From Labyrinthula sp. Ha (taxonomy: Eukaryota; Sar; Bigyra; Labyrinthulida; Labyrinthulaceae): a stretch of DNA of 64,000 nt. The position numbers and the translations under genes are program-made. Positions within the stretch are counted from its first letter, which is position 1. Every line of letters begins with the position of its first letter. The stretch covers positions 273,001 to 337,000 of the forward strand of contig JAALGZ010000015.1 of the NCBI GenBank assembly GCA_015227615.1. The letters are read 5' to 3'. The notes under the pieces are model-generated. The model was given only the letters and a program-made list of their open reading frames with translations. It did no database searches and was not told where the DNA came from. This document shows positions 20,233 through 31,058 of the stretch, one piece after another.

Positions 20233-22233
20233 TTAAAGACTTTGTGTTTCTATTGTTTCCACTAAAGTTTCCAAATTAATAAAACCCATTAACCTTCCTT
20301 TATCAGTAATAAAAATAGGTTCAGAACACGGAACACCTATGATTTCTGGCAAAAATTTCCTCAGAAAAATATCACATTCAAATCTTCCTCTTGTATGTAT
20401 TCTAAACAGCTTATATAAATCAAGTTGCTCAGCTTCTCCTTGATAAGAGCTGTCAATAACTTCCATGATGTCAATCATATTAATCTTTCCAATGTAAATG
20501 TCCTTATCCACCAAACAAATCCACTTCACTCTTTCATCCCGCCTCAAAAAGCTCGCAACTTTACTTCTTAGTTCTTTAAAAGAAACCATTCTCTCTAAAA
20601 TAAACTCATATTCTTCAACAAACTTTTCCAGCGTCAAGTTCTCCGATGATTGACTTAATAGTGTAGGTACAGTTTGCAATCCTCGATTTTTCCCAAGTAA
20701 ATCATAAATAAAAAATTTAGATTTTCTGCATGAAAAAGAAACAACTTTTCCAACAATTACGCCGAGTAAAACAGGAACTAAGAAAGAAAGTTGACTTGTG
20801 ACTTCAAAGGCGATGAGTGCTGTTGAAACTGCTCCAGTAACTGCAGAAGTAAAAGCTACTGCACCAACTAACGCAAATCCCGCTGGAATGCTTTCTGTAA
20901 AAATCAGAGAAAACATTTCTCCTAAGAGCCTACCAAATGTAGATCCAACTACAAATAAGGGTAAGAAAATTCCACAAGGTACATTTGCATTATTACTTAG
21001 AATGCAAAAGAAAAAATTGAAAATTGTGTGCCAGAAGAGATTCCAAAATAAACCAGCTGAAACCCAGTTTCCAATTGATTTTTCATTTTCTAGAGATTTT
21101 TCTAAAAACATATCGTGAAGAACAGATTTTGAAGGTAAAAAAAATATCTCACCACCTATGGCCTTAGCAGAGAGAATGATAATGATCAAACTTACTCCAA
21201 AGATGTAAGAATTTACTTTGTATTTTGTTTTCAAGCGTTTTCCGAAAGCATTTAGTTGTTGAAAGATTTCAATGAAAAGGGCTCCAAGTATTCCACAAAG
21301 GCAAGAGAGTAAAACAAATGCAGGGAGTTCAAAGAAAGAATAAGGAACAGCTTCAAAATTTGTTGCAAAAAGGGAAATAATGCTTTGTCTTGTTTGTCCA
21401 AAATAAGATAATTCCTTAAAAGTGAGAGACCCCATCAAGGAACAAAAAAGCGCTTTAGTTAGATCTTGAAATCTGTAGTTTGGTGTCGTGACTTCAATGC
21501 TGAACAAAACTCCTCCTAAGGGGGATCCAAAACAACTTGCAACTCCAACTGCACTTGCTGCTGAAAGAGCTTGTTTAATAAGAAGGTCATTGCTTTTAAT
21601 GTTTCGAAACACATACAGCTTGTTCATGAATGTGTGTGCAAGTATACATGAAATGTGCAAGAATGGTCCTTCGGTACCGATAAAGAATCCCGAAACCAGC
21701 GCCAAATATAATCCTACCGTTTTTCCTATAAGGGTTCTAATTGATAAGTAGTTTTCTATCGAGAATCCTGAAATAATTACCCGAAGCTGAGGAATCCCGC
21801 TTCCTATTGCGACCGTTGAAATCTTTCTGGTGAGGAAAAGAGAAAGAAAAGCAATTACCACATGGATAATGTAATAAAGAAGAAGAGTAACTTGATGAAT
21901 ATTTTGTCTCTCAATGTGCTCGAAGAGTTCGTACTTTTTGTTGATTGTTGCCAGTGTGAATTCATCAAACATCCAGGAAAAAAGAGAAGAGGAAACTCCA
22001 ACAAGAAAGAGAAGCGCCCAAAGACTTTCGTTTTCTATTTTATTCCAGAGAAGATCCAGAAAATTATGAAAACTTAGGTGAAAATTTAAGTTTTGTGGAG
22101 ATTGGGAGTCTTCTTCGGAAAGCCTCCCTAGCGGTTCATATGTATATTTTGCTTGCTTGAGAGTTATGTTTTGTTCGTAAGAGTCAGATTCTGGGTTAAA
22201 ATAGAAACTTGCCTTAAGGCCACTATCTATCAT
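20233..22233 (-). CDS. CLC-family chloride channel with two CBS domains
   Basis: A 666-residue membrane protein. The three CLC selectivity motifs are visible: GSGIP (144-148), GTEGP (186-190, gating glutamate E188; the usual lysine is threonine) and GIFLP (around 425). In the segment GVLFSIEVTTP the position of the proton glutamate (E203 in bacterial ClC-ec1) is V248, as in the ClC-0/1/2/K channels rather than the ClC-3 to 7 exchangers, so a passive chloride channel is the better guess. The cytosolic C-terminus carries two CBS repeats, ICLVDKDIYIGKINMIDIM and FITDKGRLMGFINLETL, which bind nucleotides in relatives. No intron is needed. It ends 81 bp from the ammonium transporter stop. Confidence 0.93.
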   Translation of the reverse strand: MIDSGLKASFYFNPESDSYEQNITLKQAKYTYEPLGRLSEEDSQSPQNLNFHLSFHNFLDLLWNKIENESLWALLFLVGVSSSLFSWMFDEFTLATINKKYELFEHIERQNIHQVTLLLYYIIHVVIAFLSLFLTRKISTVAIGSGIPQLRVIISGFSIENYLSIRTLIGKTVGLYLALVSGFFIGTEGPFLHISCILAHTFMNKLYVFRNIKSNDLLIKQALSAASAVGVASCFGSPLGGVLFSIEVTTPNYRFQDLTKALFCSLMGSLTFKELSYFGQTRQSIISLFATNFEAVPYSFFELPAFVLLSCLCGILGALFIEIFQQLNAFGKRLKTKYKVNSYIFGVSLIIIILSAKAIGGEIFFLPSKSVLHDMFLEKSLENEKSIGNWVSAGLFWNLFWHTIFNFFFCILSNNANVPCGIFLPLFVVGSTFGRLLGEMFSLIFTESIPAGFALVGAVAFTSAVTGAVSTALIAFEVTSQLSFLVPVLLGVIVGKVVSFSCRKSKFFIYDLLGKNRGLQTVPTLLSQSSENLTLEKFVEEYEFILERMVSFKELRSKVASFLRRDERVKWICLVDKDIYIGKINMIDIMEVIDSSYQGEAEQLDLYKLFRIHTRGRFECDIFLRKFLPEIIGVPCSEPIFITDKGRLMGFINLETLVETIETQSL

Positions 22234-25200
22234 TCCAGTTCAAGATTCAAAGAAAACAGGATGTACAGGTACAACGAATTTGTAGTTCTTTTGTTACTTT
22301 TAGTTTATTTAGTATCCACGGTAATGCTATACTAAGCTTGCATATTCTGGGCATAGTAACTAATTATTACATTTTATCGTTAAGTTTTTTCAGAAGCAGA
22401 AAATGCTTTTCGTTGTCTAAACGAAAAATTTCAAAGGTTTATTTATCAGGATACCATAAAATGAAAAATAAATTATACAATATTGTCTAAACAGGAGTTA
22501 CTTCCAGGAAATATACTCGTTTCAGAGGATGGGTCAGTACGTGCTAGTTGGTTAAACTCCGAATATAGTAAGCCCCTCGAAGGAATAATATATAGTGATT
22601 AGTGAAAATATGTTTAATATTTTTTAAAGGGCTCTGATAAATAATCTAAGTACTTATTATCAGCTATGAAGAATATGAAATTTTGTTTTCTCACTACGGG
22701 TACAAAATCTTGAAAAAATAAAAAGTTTACATGCTCGTAAGTTATAAAGTACCTTTATGCCATGTAAAGAAGATGAAAAGTCTCGATGTTTTTATGTTAT
22801 AACTTAGCTTTATGCCATGTGAACAAAATGGATAAAGTTGGTGCGGTGATACAACAATTGGCTTAACTAATATTACTCTTAGGTATTTACATTTGCTTAG
22901 CAAAAATTCTGTAGAAAAGTTACACAGTGCTCCATGTAATACTAAGAATATTTCTAGTTTAGGAAACTAGAATTTCAAACAATTCTAAAATGTAAGCCTA
23001 CTTATTATACTCTTATCTTAGTGAATGATACATAACTATTATTTAATATTCCTCCCTTTGAGTTTTTTTTATTTAGTAATCATTAGCCAAGCTGCTTTGA
23101 GTTGCTAGGTTCTATTAAAATAAGGTTTGGGCAAGGTGGAATTGGATTTTTCTATATTATTGATTCGCATAATTAAATGAAGTTTTGATTAGGTTCTCCT
23201 TGAACTCGTATAATAAGCGCTGTTATTGCCTGCATGTTTGAAAGTTGTTGTAAATTTATATACATTAAACCATCCACCCATTAGTTTTATTGCATATGGG
23301 CCTTGTGTCCTAGAAATATAATTGGAGCCTTGATTGAGATAGACCGGTTATTTTGTCTTACAAGTAGACATATTTTGCACACTCGCTACCTGATACTATG
23401 ATCTAATAGACTTCTCGGTCAGTTTAAGACTATAAAGGGCTGGAAGCGCAATTATGGGAACTTAGAGGAATGTTTTAGGGCTAAACAGAAATGAAAACTG
23501 AGTCACCGAATAATCTATCTCCATATGTTAAAACACCCATCTTTTTAGAGTCTTGCTAATAATCCGAACTTTTCAAGCCAAACCATCTATGTACGACCAT
23601 GTGCCGAAGATTTTGAACTCCTAAACACTTGCGTTAGAACCAAAATACTTCAACTCTGAAACAATTTGCCGATAAGCCCACAGAACTATCTTACTCTTAC
23701 TTTGAGATGCAAATAAAGCAGATGACAAAGGGAATGTACAAGAATATATCGAAACAATAACAAGTAAGCAGCTGTTAACTTATTTTAATTTATATATTCT
23801 AAACTCTTCTAGGTTGAATTCATAAGCCATCAGCCATTAGTCATGACCAATTTATGTTGAACCCTTCTTCTGATACAGGTGCTGTTGAATGTGTTGCTCT
23901 AACATTCTCTAAATGATTAAAAGTACTTCGACTAATTAAATTTTACTCTTATGAACATAAAAGTTTTCTACGATAAGAATCAACATCTGAGGATATTGGT
24001 ACGTTATTATTGATGTCAAATTTTGATAGCGAAAACAGCCATCAAACTTTGGTTTATTTCTGTTTCAACCTGTAACTTAGTTGAATATCCTTGGTTTACG
24101 TACCTCTTTGCTGTTAAGCTCTGCATTAAGATCACCGGGGATGAAAATTAATTTATTAATTCTCTTTGACTAGATAACTTTGTGAAAGCTAGAGCGAAAA
24201 GTTTTGTGGAATCATAATCATATCCCAGAGTATGATGGCAAATTATTGATGAAGTACCAAGATTTATTGCATATCTTTATTTTAACCTGTTAAGTTTAAT
24301 CGTTTTCAGACCCCCTTTTTTGGTACTACTGCTTATGCTGCTATCTAGAACTATTACTGGTACACTTATTTTCTTCTTCTCCGCTTCTTAAGCTTCGTTG
24401 CATTACTAGCAATCTAGCTCAAACTCAATTAACTTTTGTTTTTTCAAGTATTCGGCACCTTTGGGTTCAACCTCTTCCAGAGATAATTTTTTTTGAGAAA
24501 CAAGGAGACACTCCTCAATAACCTCGTGCCTTATACCTGAAAGTGCTCAATATTTAGGATGACCGCTTTCATCGTACCTAGACTTTACATGTAGTTGCTG
24601 CAGAAATGTCTCGTAACTGTTTGACACATATCTTCTTATTACACGGGTTTCTTTGAATTCTAGAAACATGTTTCCCCAAGAAATATTCACCTTTTCATTC
24701 TGCATCAGGTATACCTACAAGGGTCTGCTTGAAAAATGTTTAGGCTTGCTTCTGGGTTTTTTATCTTACACCAAATATTACACTTTAGAGTTAAAACAGC
24801 AAATAATAGAGCAAGAAATCTTACAAAAATCTCAAATAACATGTGCGGAATTTAATGTAAAGACAAAACTACACTCCAGTTAACCTATGTACTTGTGCTT
24901 GCAAATCGAGGAACCATCAAAAAGTCGCAAATGAATTGAGCACCAACACACCGATAGTATCGGGAAATTGTATAATTTGTTAGTGGTCGGAAGAGTTCCA
25001 CGAGATTACCAATACTTTGGATATATAAGTTAAAAGCGGAAACAAAGACGGGAAAACAAGACACATTCTTGATTCTCGACATCTTCCTGTCATTGTTCCC
25101 TATCGGGAATATTCGGGACCATGTAGTTTAAGATGGCAAGAAAAACTATCTCTTGAACGCAAATAACAGACTTCTCTCGAAATCATATTGAGACAATACA

Positions 25201-27656
25201 GAGTCTTGTGTGAAGAATATGTTCCAAAAAAAAGATACAAGATTAGCTTTACTTTTATATTATCCTTACGCACTAATCAGTCTCCTGAAATTTATAATCT
25301 CCTGTTTTTTTAATTTTTATTTTGAGGTTACATTTATACTCATTTGTCAAACGAAGGGGAAGGTTTGAGGAGGAACTCCTCTTATGGATGACCTAGCCTT
25401 AAAGAAAAAAGAGTAGGACCCTTATGATATCTCCAAGGGTTGATAATATTTTCTCTATAGAAAATATAGAATTTTTTAAAACTTACAAATATTTGGAAAA
25501 AACTCGGCCGTTTGGTCGATATGTCAGCACCTGCTTGCGTCAATCAAGTCCTCGAGTTACAAATATACCTAGCAATGTTAACTGCCAAATAGTATTATTA
25601 ACATTATTAAACCGTTCTAAACCATCTGCTTCATACAAGTGTGAGAAAACTCCCTTATTATACCTGTAGGAAACTTCACTAACCAGTAGCTGCATTATTT
25701 TCCGGGCCCTAGAAATCCTGAAAAGCAAGCGCTCTGATGATGTTTCTATAATAGAAAACAGAAACCAGGTATTAGCTATAAATATCCTATTTAGATCGAC
25801 CGGACTGTCTTTGTTTTAGAGGTTTGATGTTACCTTGAAAAAATGCTAATAGTAATATGTATAAAACTTCCAATCCTAATTGCTCTTGCTATGTTTCCTT
25901 TAAGTCTGGCTCATCTATCACTCTTCACCAATATGACGTTACTTTGGAACTGAGTTATCCTTGCGGCAACATTAAAGTACGAGCTTATTTTCTGTTGCTG
26001 TCTGTAGGGGTGCAGAGCAAGTGCTCAATGAGGACTCATTAGGATTTTAATGAAATTTCCGAGATACTGAGTGAGTTTGAGAGAGTCTCAATACCACATT
26101 GACTATAGAATGAGTATGAAAGCAGGATCTGGTTGAGGATTTCTTGGAGAGGAATTGCCTGATTTTGACTGAACGAGGAATGTGGAGCTTAATTAGGAAT
26201 AGGAGTGTGGTACTCAATTCGAAATTTACTGAGGGATCTTGCAGAAATTTGCGGAGCATCAGAACTCATAGAAGTTGCTTTGAGTGTGACATTAAGCATC
26301 CTTAATTCCCCAATGAGGGACTTTCCTTAGGTGGCACCCCTAATTGTTTGCTGTTAAAGGACAACTGAAGAAATAAAGAGTAATCTCCTCATCCACACCT
26401 TTATAGAGAGTAGCAAAAAAAAATTAGGACCTATTAGATATGGCGATTAGATATATTGTCTAGACTGCATTTTCCGGTAGCAGCTTTAAAGGGCACATCT
26501 TGGACTAACCGATGCGCATGTAGAGGAAACATCTTGTTGCTATATATATTTATTTAGTCATCCTTAAGCCTTTTTTCGCAGTATTCACAACGTCAATAAA
26601 GTATGAGCATAATACACATTTTAGGTAAGAGAGTGGCTACTCTTTCTCAGAGGTTATTTACTTGCAAAGAATTAATATTAGTTGATTGGAATATGTTAAG
26701 GAAAGGTGTTGTTGAACAGAAATGTTTATGCCAAGAGTTAAGCAAAGAACTACAGTTTAATCTCTGAAACATATGCAGTATGTAATGGAACTAAGTCACA
26801 TTTGTCTCCCCTGAAAGAATTAAAATTCTCATGCTCTTATTTTTTATACCAGAAAGGTTGTGGAGCGTCCATTTATCATAGAAGGAAGACTACTCAGTTC
26901 AAGTATACTTGAGCATTCTGTTTCTCATGTGAATAAATAATAATTCTTTAAATAAATGTGAGTAAACAGCACTTCAATAGGTTTTCACCAGAATGCTTAA
27001 TCATATTTACTCATAAGAAACAACGTATCTGCTCAGGAGAATATTACAATACAGATACTACAAAACCAAGACAATACAATTCTTTTTCTTGGTTATAAAC
27101 TTTCTCGAAATATTATTGAAAAAGACTGGTGGTATTGGTACCGTTTTTCTCGTGTTATCTTGATGAATGATATATCCGATGGTAAACATTTCTCCTAGTG
27201 TTAGGATAATCTCAACTAACCGACTACTTCTCGGTCTCGAACTACGTATGTAAAGGAACTGCTGGGAAATAGGCTAAAATAATTGCATCGAATAGTTCTG
27301 TCGTAAATACGCTTCTTTTGTCCGGTGGAAATTAAACTTATTGTTAACAAGAGATTGAAAATTTTCACTGAACAAGAATTTGTTGACCCTGAAAAAAAGG
27401 CTTGAACAGATCGCAGAGGTGTGTTTGATATATCTGAGGGGGCTGAGATTATACAGTTTGGTAATTGCTGGAGACATTGTATCAAAGGAGAAGTTTACTT
27501 TTTTCTTTTGTAGCTCTGCACAGTATTCCCAAACAAAAGTAAAAGGCTTCTGTTTTAGTAATATTTGAAGCTGAGCAAGCAAACTCGTATAACTGGAAGT
27601 TTTCGATTTGATACCTTCACTCAAACAGTTTTTGGAGCGTCTAAACTTTCAGATCC
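22234..27656. other. Gene-free stretch, about 5.4 kb
   Basis: No protein-like frame was found; scattered open stretches of 60-116 codons give unfamiliar translations and overlap each other on both strands. An imperfect tandem repeat lies at about 22741-22840. The part at 26040-26260 is purine-rich on the plus strand but matches nothing I recognise. No RNA gene was seen. Confidence 0.55.
22741..22838. repeat. Imperfect tandem duplication, period about 55 bp
   Basis: GTTATAA starts at 22741 and again at 22796. Each is followed 8-9 bases later by CTTTATGCCATGT and then GAA-rich text ending near GATGAAAAG or GATAAAG. The two copies differ at several positions, so the duplication is not recent. 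No coding frame runs through it. Confidence 0.7.
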
Positions 27657-30600
27657 ATGTCCAGCAGCAAAAACAGGTTTTCGCTTTCGGTTCGAGGCTT
27701 CTTCTCAAAACGAGATATTTCCACGGTGAAAAAATCCGAGGAGGGAAAGAACGAACGAACTCTTCAACATCAGACCTCGCAGCCAAACGTAGGAATTATA
27801 AAGAGTGAAACAATTGTGGAAGGACCTAATCCAGAGATGCAAGAAGTTAAGCAGAAGGAAAGCTCCCAGTCAAAGAAGCAGGAGATGGGTGCTGATTTCC
27901 AGGTCAACCTTCTTCTTAACGCCAAGAACAAAGCACATGCACAAAGAAAAGTTGGACAAGTTTTTTCACCTTCTGCGGAGATGGATGTTCATCACGAATT
28001 TGATGAAATAGCTCCTGTTAAACAGAAGAAGAGACTTTTTAAGAGATTAATTCCAGCATTGCAAAATAAAGATGAGCTTGAAGCATTTTATAAGGGCGAC
28101 AAGAATAAAATAAAGATGCCAACCAGTGCGAAACATGTTAAAACTCCTGAACAGGAAAACATGTTACGGGAGGCCTTGGGAAGCGTGGTGTTATTTAACA
28201 CATTTAGCGATACAACCATAGACCAGATAATAGGGGCTATGTATATGCAAATGTGCAAGAAGGGAGACGTTCTTTTTAAAATGGGAGATTATGGTGAAAA
28301 TTTTTACATAGTGAATAATGGTGACTTTTTGGTTACTAAGCAAATGCCTTCTTTGCCAACGGTTGAGCAAAATGCGGAAAAGAAGAACTTTTTAGGAAGA
28401 ACTAAATCTAAAAAGCACAAAAGTCAGCTTCGAAAGAAGGTTGAGAATTTTCTTGGGGCGAAGTTTAATAGAGGGAGTTCTTACGGCTCCTCTGCTTCTT
28501 ATTTCTCCGGTAAGAACGATCAAGGTGAATTTAATGACTTAGAAAACTCTGATGATCAGGTTCCTGATGTCAACGCACTCACAACCCACAACGATGAGTT
28601 TGTTCTCACCGATGGGCAATCTTTTGGTGAGCTGGCTTTGAGGTATGGTTCGCCTCGTGAAAGAACAGTTATATCACAAACAAATTCCGCTGTTTGGGTT
28701 CTAAACAGAGATATTTTTAGCAAAATAATTCAAACAGAATTCTTACGTACCAAGGAACTGATGGCTGAAGCTCTGAAGAAAATAAATGTCCTTGAGGGTC
28801 TTCATCCTGAACAGTTGGAAACTCTGCTAGATTATGCCGAGCTGGTGAGTTTCCCTAAAGGTAAAGTTATTATTGAAAAAGGAAATTTGGCAGGAACGTT
28901 CTATATGATTGTGAGTGGGAAGGTTGATTGCATTGTATACACAACAGAGGAAGATAAGAAACCTGAGCTAAGCGCTATTAACAACAGAGATAGCTCCGTG
29001 CTGCACATCGAGTCTTCGTTTCAAGATTTGGAGGACCTTGCAGCACAGGATGTAGATTTGGAGGATAGTGAGGCAGCGAGCATTGTAGAAAAGGCCGATA
29101 GTGGAGCCGGTGTTCTTGCTGACGGTGATGCAGATAAGGTTCAACCCATTTCTGACAAACAAGCAAAAAAGATAAAAATGAAAAAGAAGGTTTTCACACT
29201 CTCGGAAGGTCAGTATTTTGGAGAGCGTGGTTTAGTTCAAAAAGACAGGAAGAGAAATGCAGATGTTATTGCAGACACGGATGTAGAACTTTTGGCAATC
29301 ACTTACGAAACAATTTCAGAACATCTAGGAGGGCTATTGCGTAGATTTGAAGATAACATTAGGATGCAAGCTTTAGAGGAAGCTCCATTCTTTGAAGATC
29401 TTGAGCGTACTGAGAAGGAAGGTCTACAACGTGCAATGAGTATCCAAAAGTTTGAGGATAATGAATACATCATTCATGAGGGCAAACCTAACCACAACTT
29501 TTACATCGTTAGAATTGGTGAAGTAGTTGTGAAGGGAGCAATAAACAAGGATGCTACTGATGATGTCGAAATAAGTCTTCTGACCGAAAAGAATTATTTT
29601 GGCGAGGGAACAATATTATCCGACAAAGTTGCCAATGCGTCTGTTGTCGCCAGAGGCAAAGTTGAGTGCTATGTACTTGACAGAGAGAACTTCTCAAAAT
29701 TTGTTTCTAAGAGTAAGGTTCAGTTTCTCAAGGAAAAGTTCTTGGAACGGAGCAGAACAACCAAGAAGCTGACACGGAAAGGGAGAGAGGAAATGTTGGA
29801 CAGAGTTCCATTGAAGCGGTTAAAGCCATTGAGAAATCTAGGATCAGGTTGCTTTGGTTTAGTAAAGCTTGTAGAGCTGAAAGATTTGGATTCCTTCTTC
29901 GCCCTAAAAATGCTGGAGAAAGGTATGGTAGTTAAGAATAAGCAAGAGATTAACGTGAAAAATGAAAAGAACATTTTGCTACAGGTAGATCACCCATTCA
30001 TTGTTAAGTTGTATCGAACATACAAAGACGACAAATACTTATACTTTTTAATGGAGCTCGTTCAGGGAGGAGAAATGTTTCAATACTTGCACAATGTGAG
30101 AAACGGATATCTTGATAACGACTCTGCTCGTTTTTATATAGCCTGTGTAGTTGATGCTTTGGACTACCTACATAAGAAAAGAATTGTGTATAGAGATCTT
30201 AAACCAGAGAATCTTATGATTGACACTGATGGATATGCAAAAGTTGTAGATTTTGGGTTCGCAAAAATATTGCACTACAGAACTTTTACACTCTGTGGCA
30301 CTGCGCAATATCTTGCTCCTGAAATCCTCTACAATAATGGATATGGTCGATCAGTTGACTTTTGGTGTCTCGGAGTTTTAATTTACGAGCTTTTTACCGG
30401 AACCACTCCATTCAAAAGACGAAACAGAAATGAGCTTTTCCAGGCGATTAAATACGAGAACAGGATCCGATTTAGCGCGAAGAAATGGAAGAATGCAGAT
30501 GAAGCTAAGGACTTAGTATGCCTGTTGCTACATAAACATCCTAAAAAACGTTTAGGATGCAACAAGCCTAGCACCCGTGGTTTCAAGGATGTGAAGGACC

Positions 30601-30785
30601 ATAGATGGTTTTCAGAACTTCATTTCAATAAGTTATACTATAAAGAGCTTACCCCTCCGTGGGTTCCCCCTCTAAAAGATGCAAAGGATCTAAGTCAGTT
30701 CGAAGAGTATGACGAGTCAGACAACCCTATACAGGGTAAATATGACGACAAGGTAGGGAAAGATGATAAATGGAAAGACTTTTAA
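27657..30785 (+). CDS. Cyclic-nucleotide-dependent protein kinase (PKG-like), three cNMP domains
   Basis: A 1042-residue AGC kinase. The order is a basic N-terminus; cNMP domain A (about 170-360, phosphate cassette FGELALRYGSPRERTV) with a charged insert of about 75 residues; domain B (about 376-560, cassette FGERGLVQKDRKRNADV) with an acidic insert; domain C (about 573-695, FGEGTILSDKVANASV); then the kinase domain (about 720-990). Kinase motifs are complete: GSGCFG (728-734), ALKML lysine, YRDLKPEN (D847), DFG (D865), TLCGTAQYLAPE. It ends in WKDF, as PKGs commonly end in an aromatic. Domain C lacks the phosphate-binding arginine, so it may not bind nucleotide. Single-chain regulatory plus catalytic layout is that of PKG; cGMP as ligand is inferred from family. 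No intron is needed. It is convergent with the carboxylase gene. Confidence 0.92.
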   Translation: MSSSKNRFSLSVRGFFSKRDISTVKKSEEGKNERTLQHQTSQPNVGIIKSETIVEGPNPEMQEVKQKESSQSKKQEMGADFQVNLLLNAKNKAHAQRKVGQVFSPSAEMDVHHEFDEIAPVKQKKRLFKRLIPALQNKDELEAFYKGDKNKIKMPTSAKHVKTPEQENMLREALGSVVLFNTFSDTTIDQIIGAMYMQMCKKGDVLFKMGDYGENFYIVNNGDFLVTKQMPSLPTVEQNAEKKNFLGRTKSKKHKSQLRKKVENFLGAKFNRGSSYGSSASYFSGKNDQGEFNDLENSDDQVPDVNALTTHNDEFVLTDGQSFGELALRYGSPRERTVISQTNSAVWVLNRDIFSKIIQTEFLRTKELMAEALKKINVLEGLHPEQLETLLDYAELVSFPKGKVIIEKGNLAGTFYMIVSGKVDCIVYTTEEDKKPELSAINNRDSSVLHIESSFQDLEDLAAQDVDLEDSEAASIVEKADSGAGVLADGDADKVQPISDKQAKKIKMKKKVFTLSEGQYFGERGLVQKDRKRNADVIADTDVELLAITYETISEHLGGLLRRFEDNIRMQALEEAPFFEDLERTEKEGLQRAMSIQKFEDNEYIIHEGKPNHNFYIVRIGEVVVKGAINKDATDDVEISLLTEKNYFGEGTILSDKVANASVVARGKVECYVLDRENFSKFVSKSKVQFLKEKFLERSRTTKKLTRKGREEMLDRVPLKRLKPLRNLGSGCFGLVKLVELKDLDSFFALKMLEKGMVVKNKQEINVKNEKNILLQVDHPFIVKLYRTYKDDKYLYFLMELVQGGEMFQYLHNVRNGYLDNDSARFYIACVVDALDYLHKKRIVYRDLKPENLMIDTDGYAKVVDFGFAKILHYRTFTLCGTAQYLAPEILYNNGYGRSVDFWCLGVLIYELFTGTTPFKRRNRNELFQAIKYENRIRFSAKKWKNADEAKDLVCLLLHKHPKKRLGCNKPSTRGFKDVKDHRWFSELHFNKLYYKELTPPWVPPLKDAKDLSQFEEYDESDNPIQGKYDDKVGKDDKWKDF

Positions 30786-30809
30786 GATGTACGAGCTGTG
30801 TTCGATGTT

Positions 30810-30843
30810 ATTTTCCTATGTATTAATATCAACGTAGGAAAAT
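30810..30843 (+). other. Hairpin-forming inverted repeat after the kinase gene
   Basis: ATTTTCCTATG (30810-30820) and CGTAGGAAAAT (30833-30843) can pair over 11 bp (10 Watson-Crick plus one G-U) with a 12-nt AT-rich loop. It begins 25 bp after the kinase stop codon, in its probable 3' UTR, and lies between two convergent genes. A role in 3'-end formation or mRNA stability is inference. Confidence 0.55.
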
Positions 30844-31058
30844 TTAATAGGTTAGCTTAATGTTATTTTGGATCATCTTGTTTCTCCTCTTTTTTGTCCA
30901 AATTTCGAACCTTGGATCCTGTTTCCAAATGTAAACCCACCCATTGTAACATACGTGGCCGTATTTGTTTCTTGCCGGTTTTCCAAACTGCAAAGTATGG
31001 TTTTAACTTAACGCAATCAACCTATTTATTATTAGTTAGTATGAAACCCTGATAGTCG

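Noticed and set aside
27274-27624. A 116-codon minus-strand open frame just upstream of the kinase gene.
   Set aside because: It overlaps another open frame on the other strand, has no family features and lies in the probable promoter and 5' UTR of the kinase.
30900-30920. TTCGAACCTTGGATCC, which looks like a tRNA T-arm on the minus strand.
   Set aside because: No matching A box, acceptor stem or anticodon arm at the right spacing.
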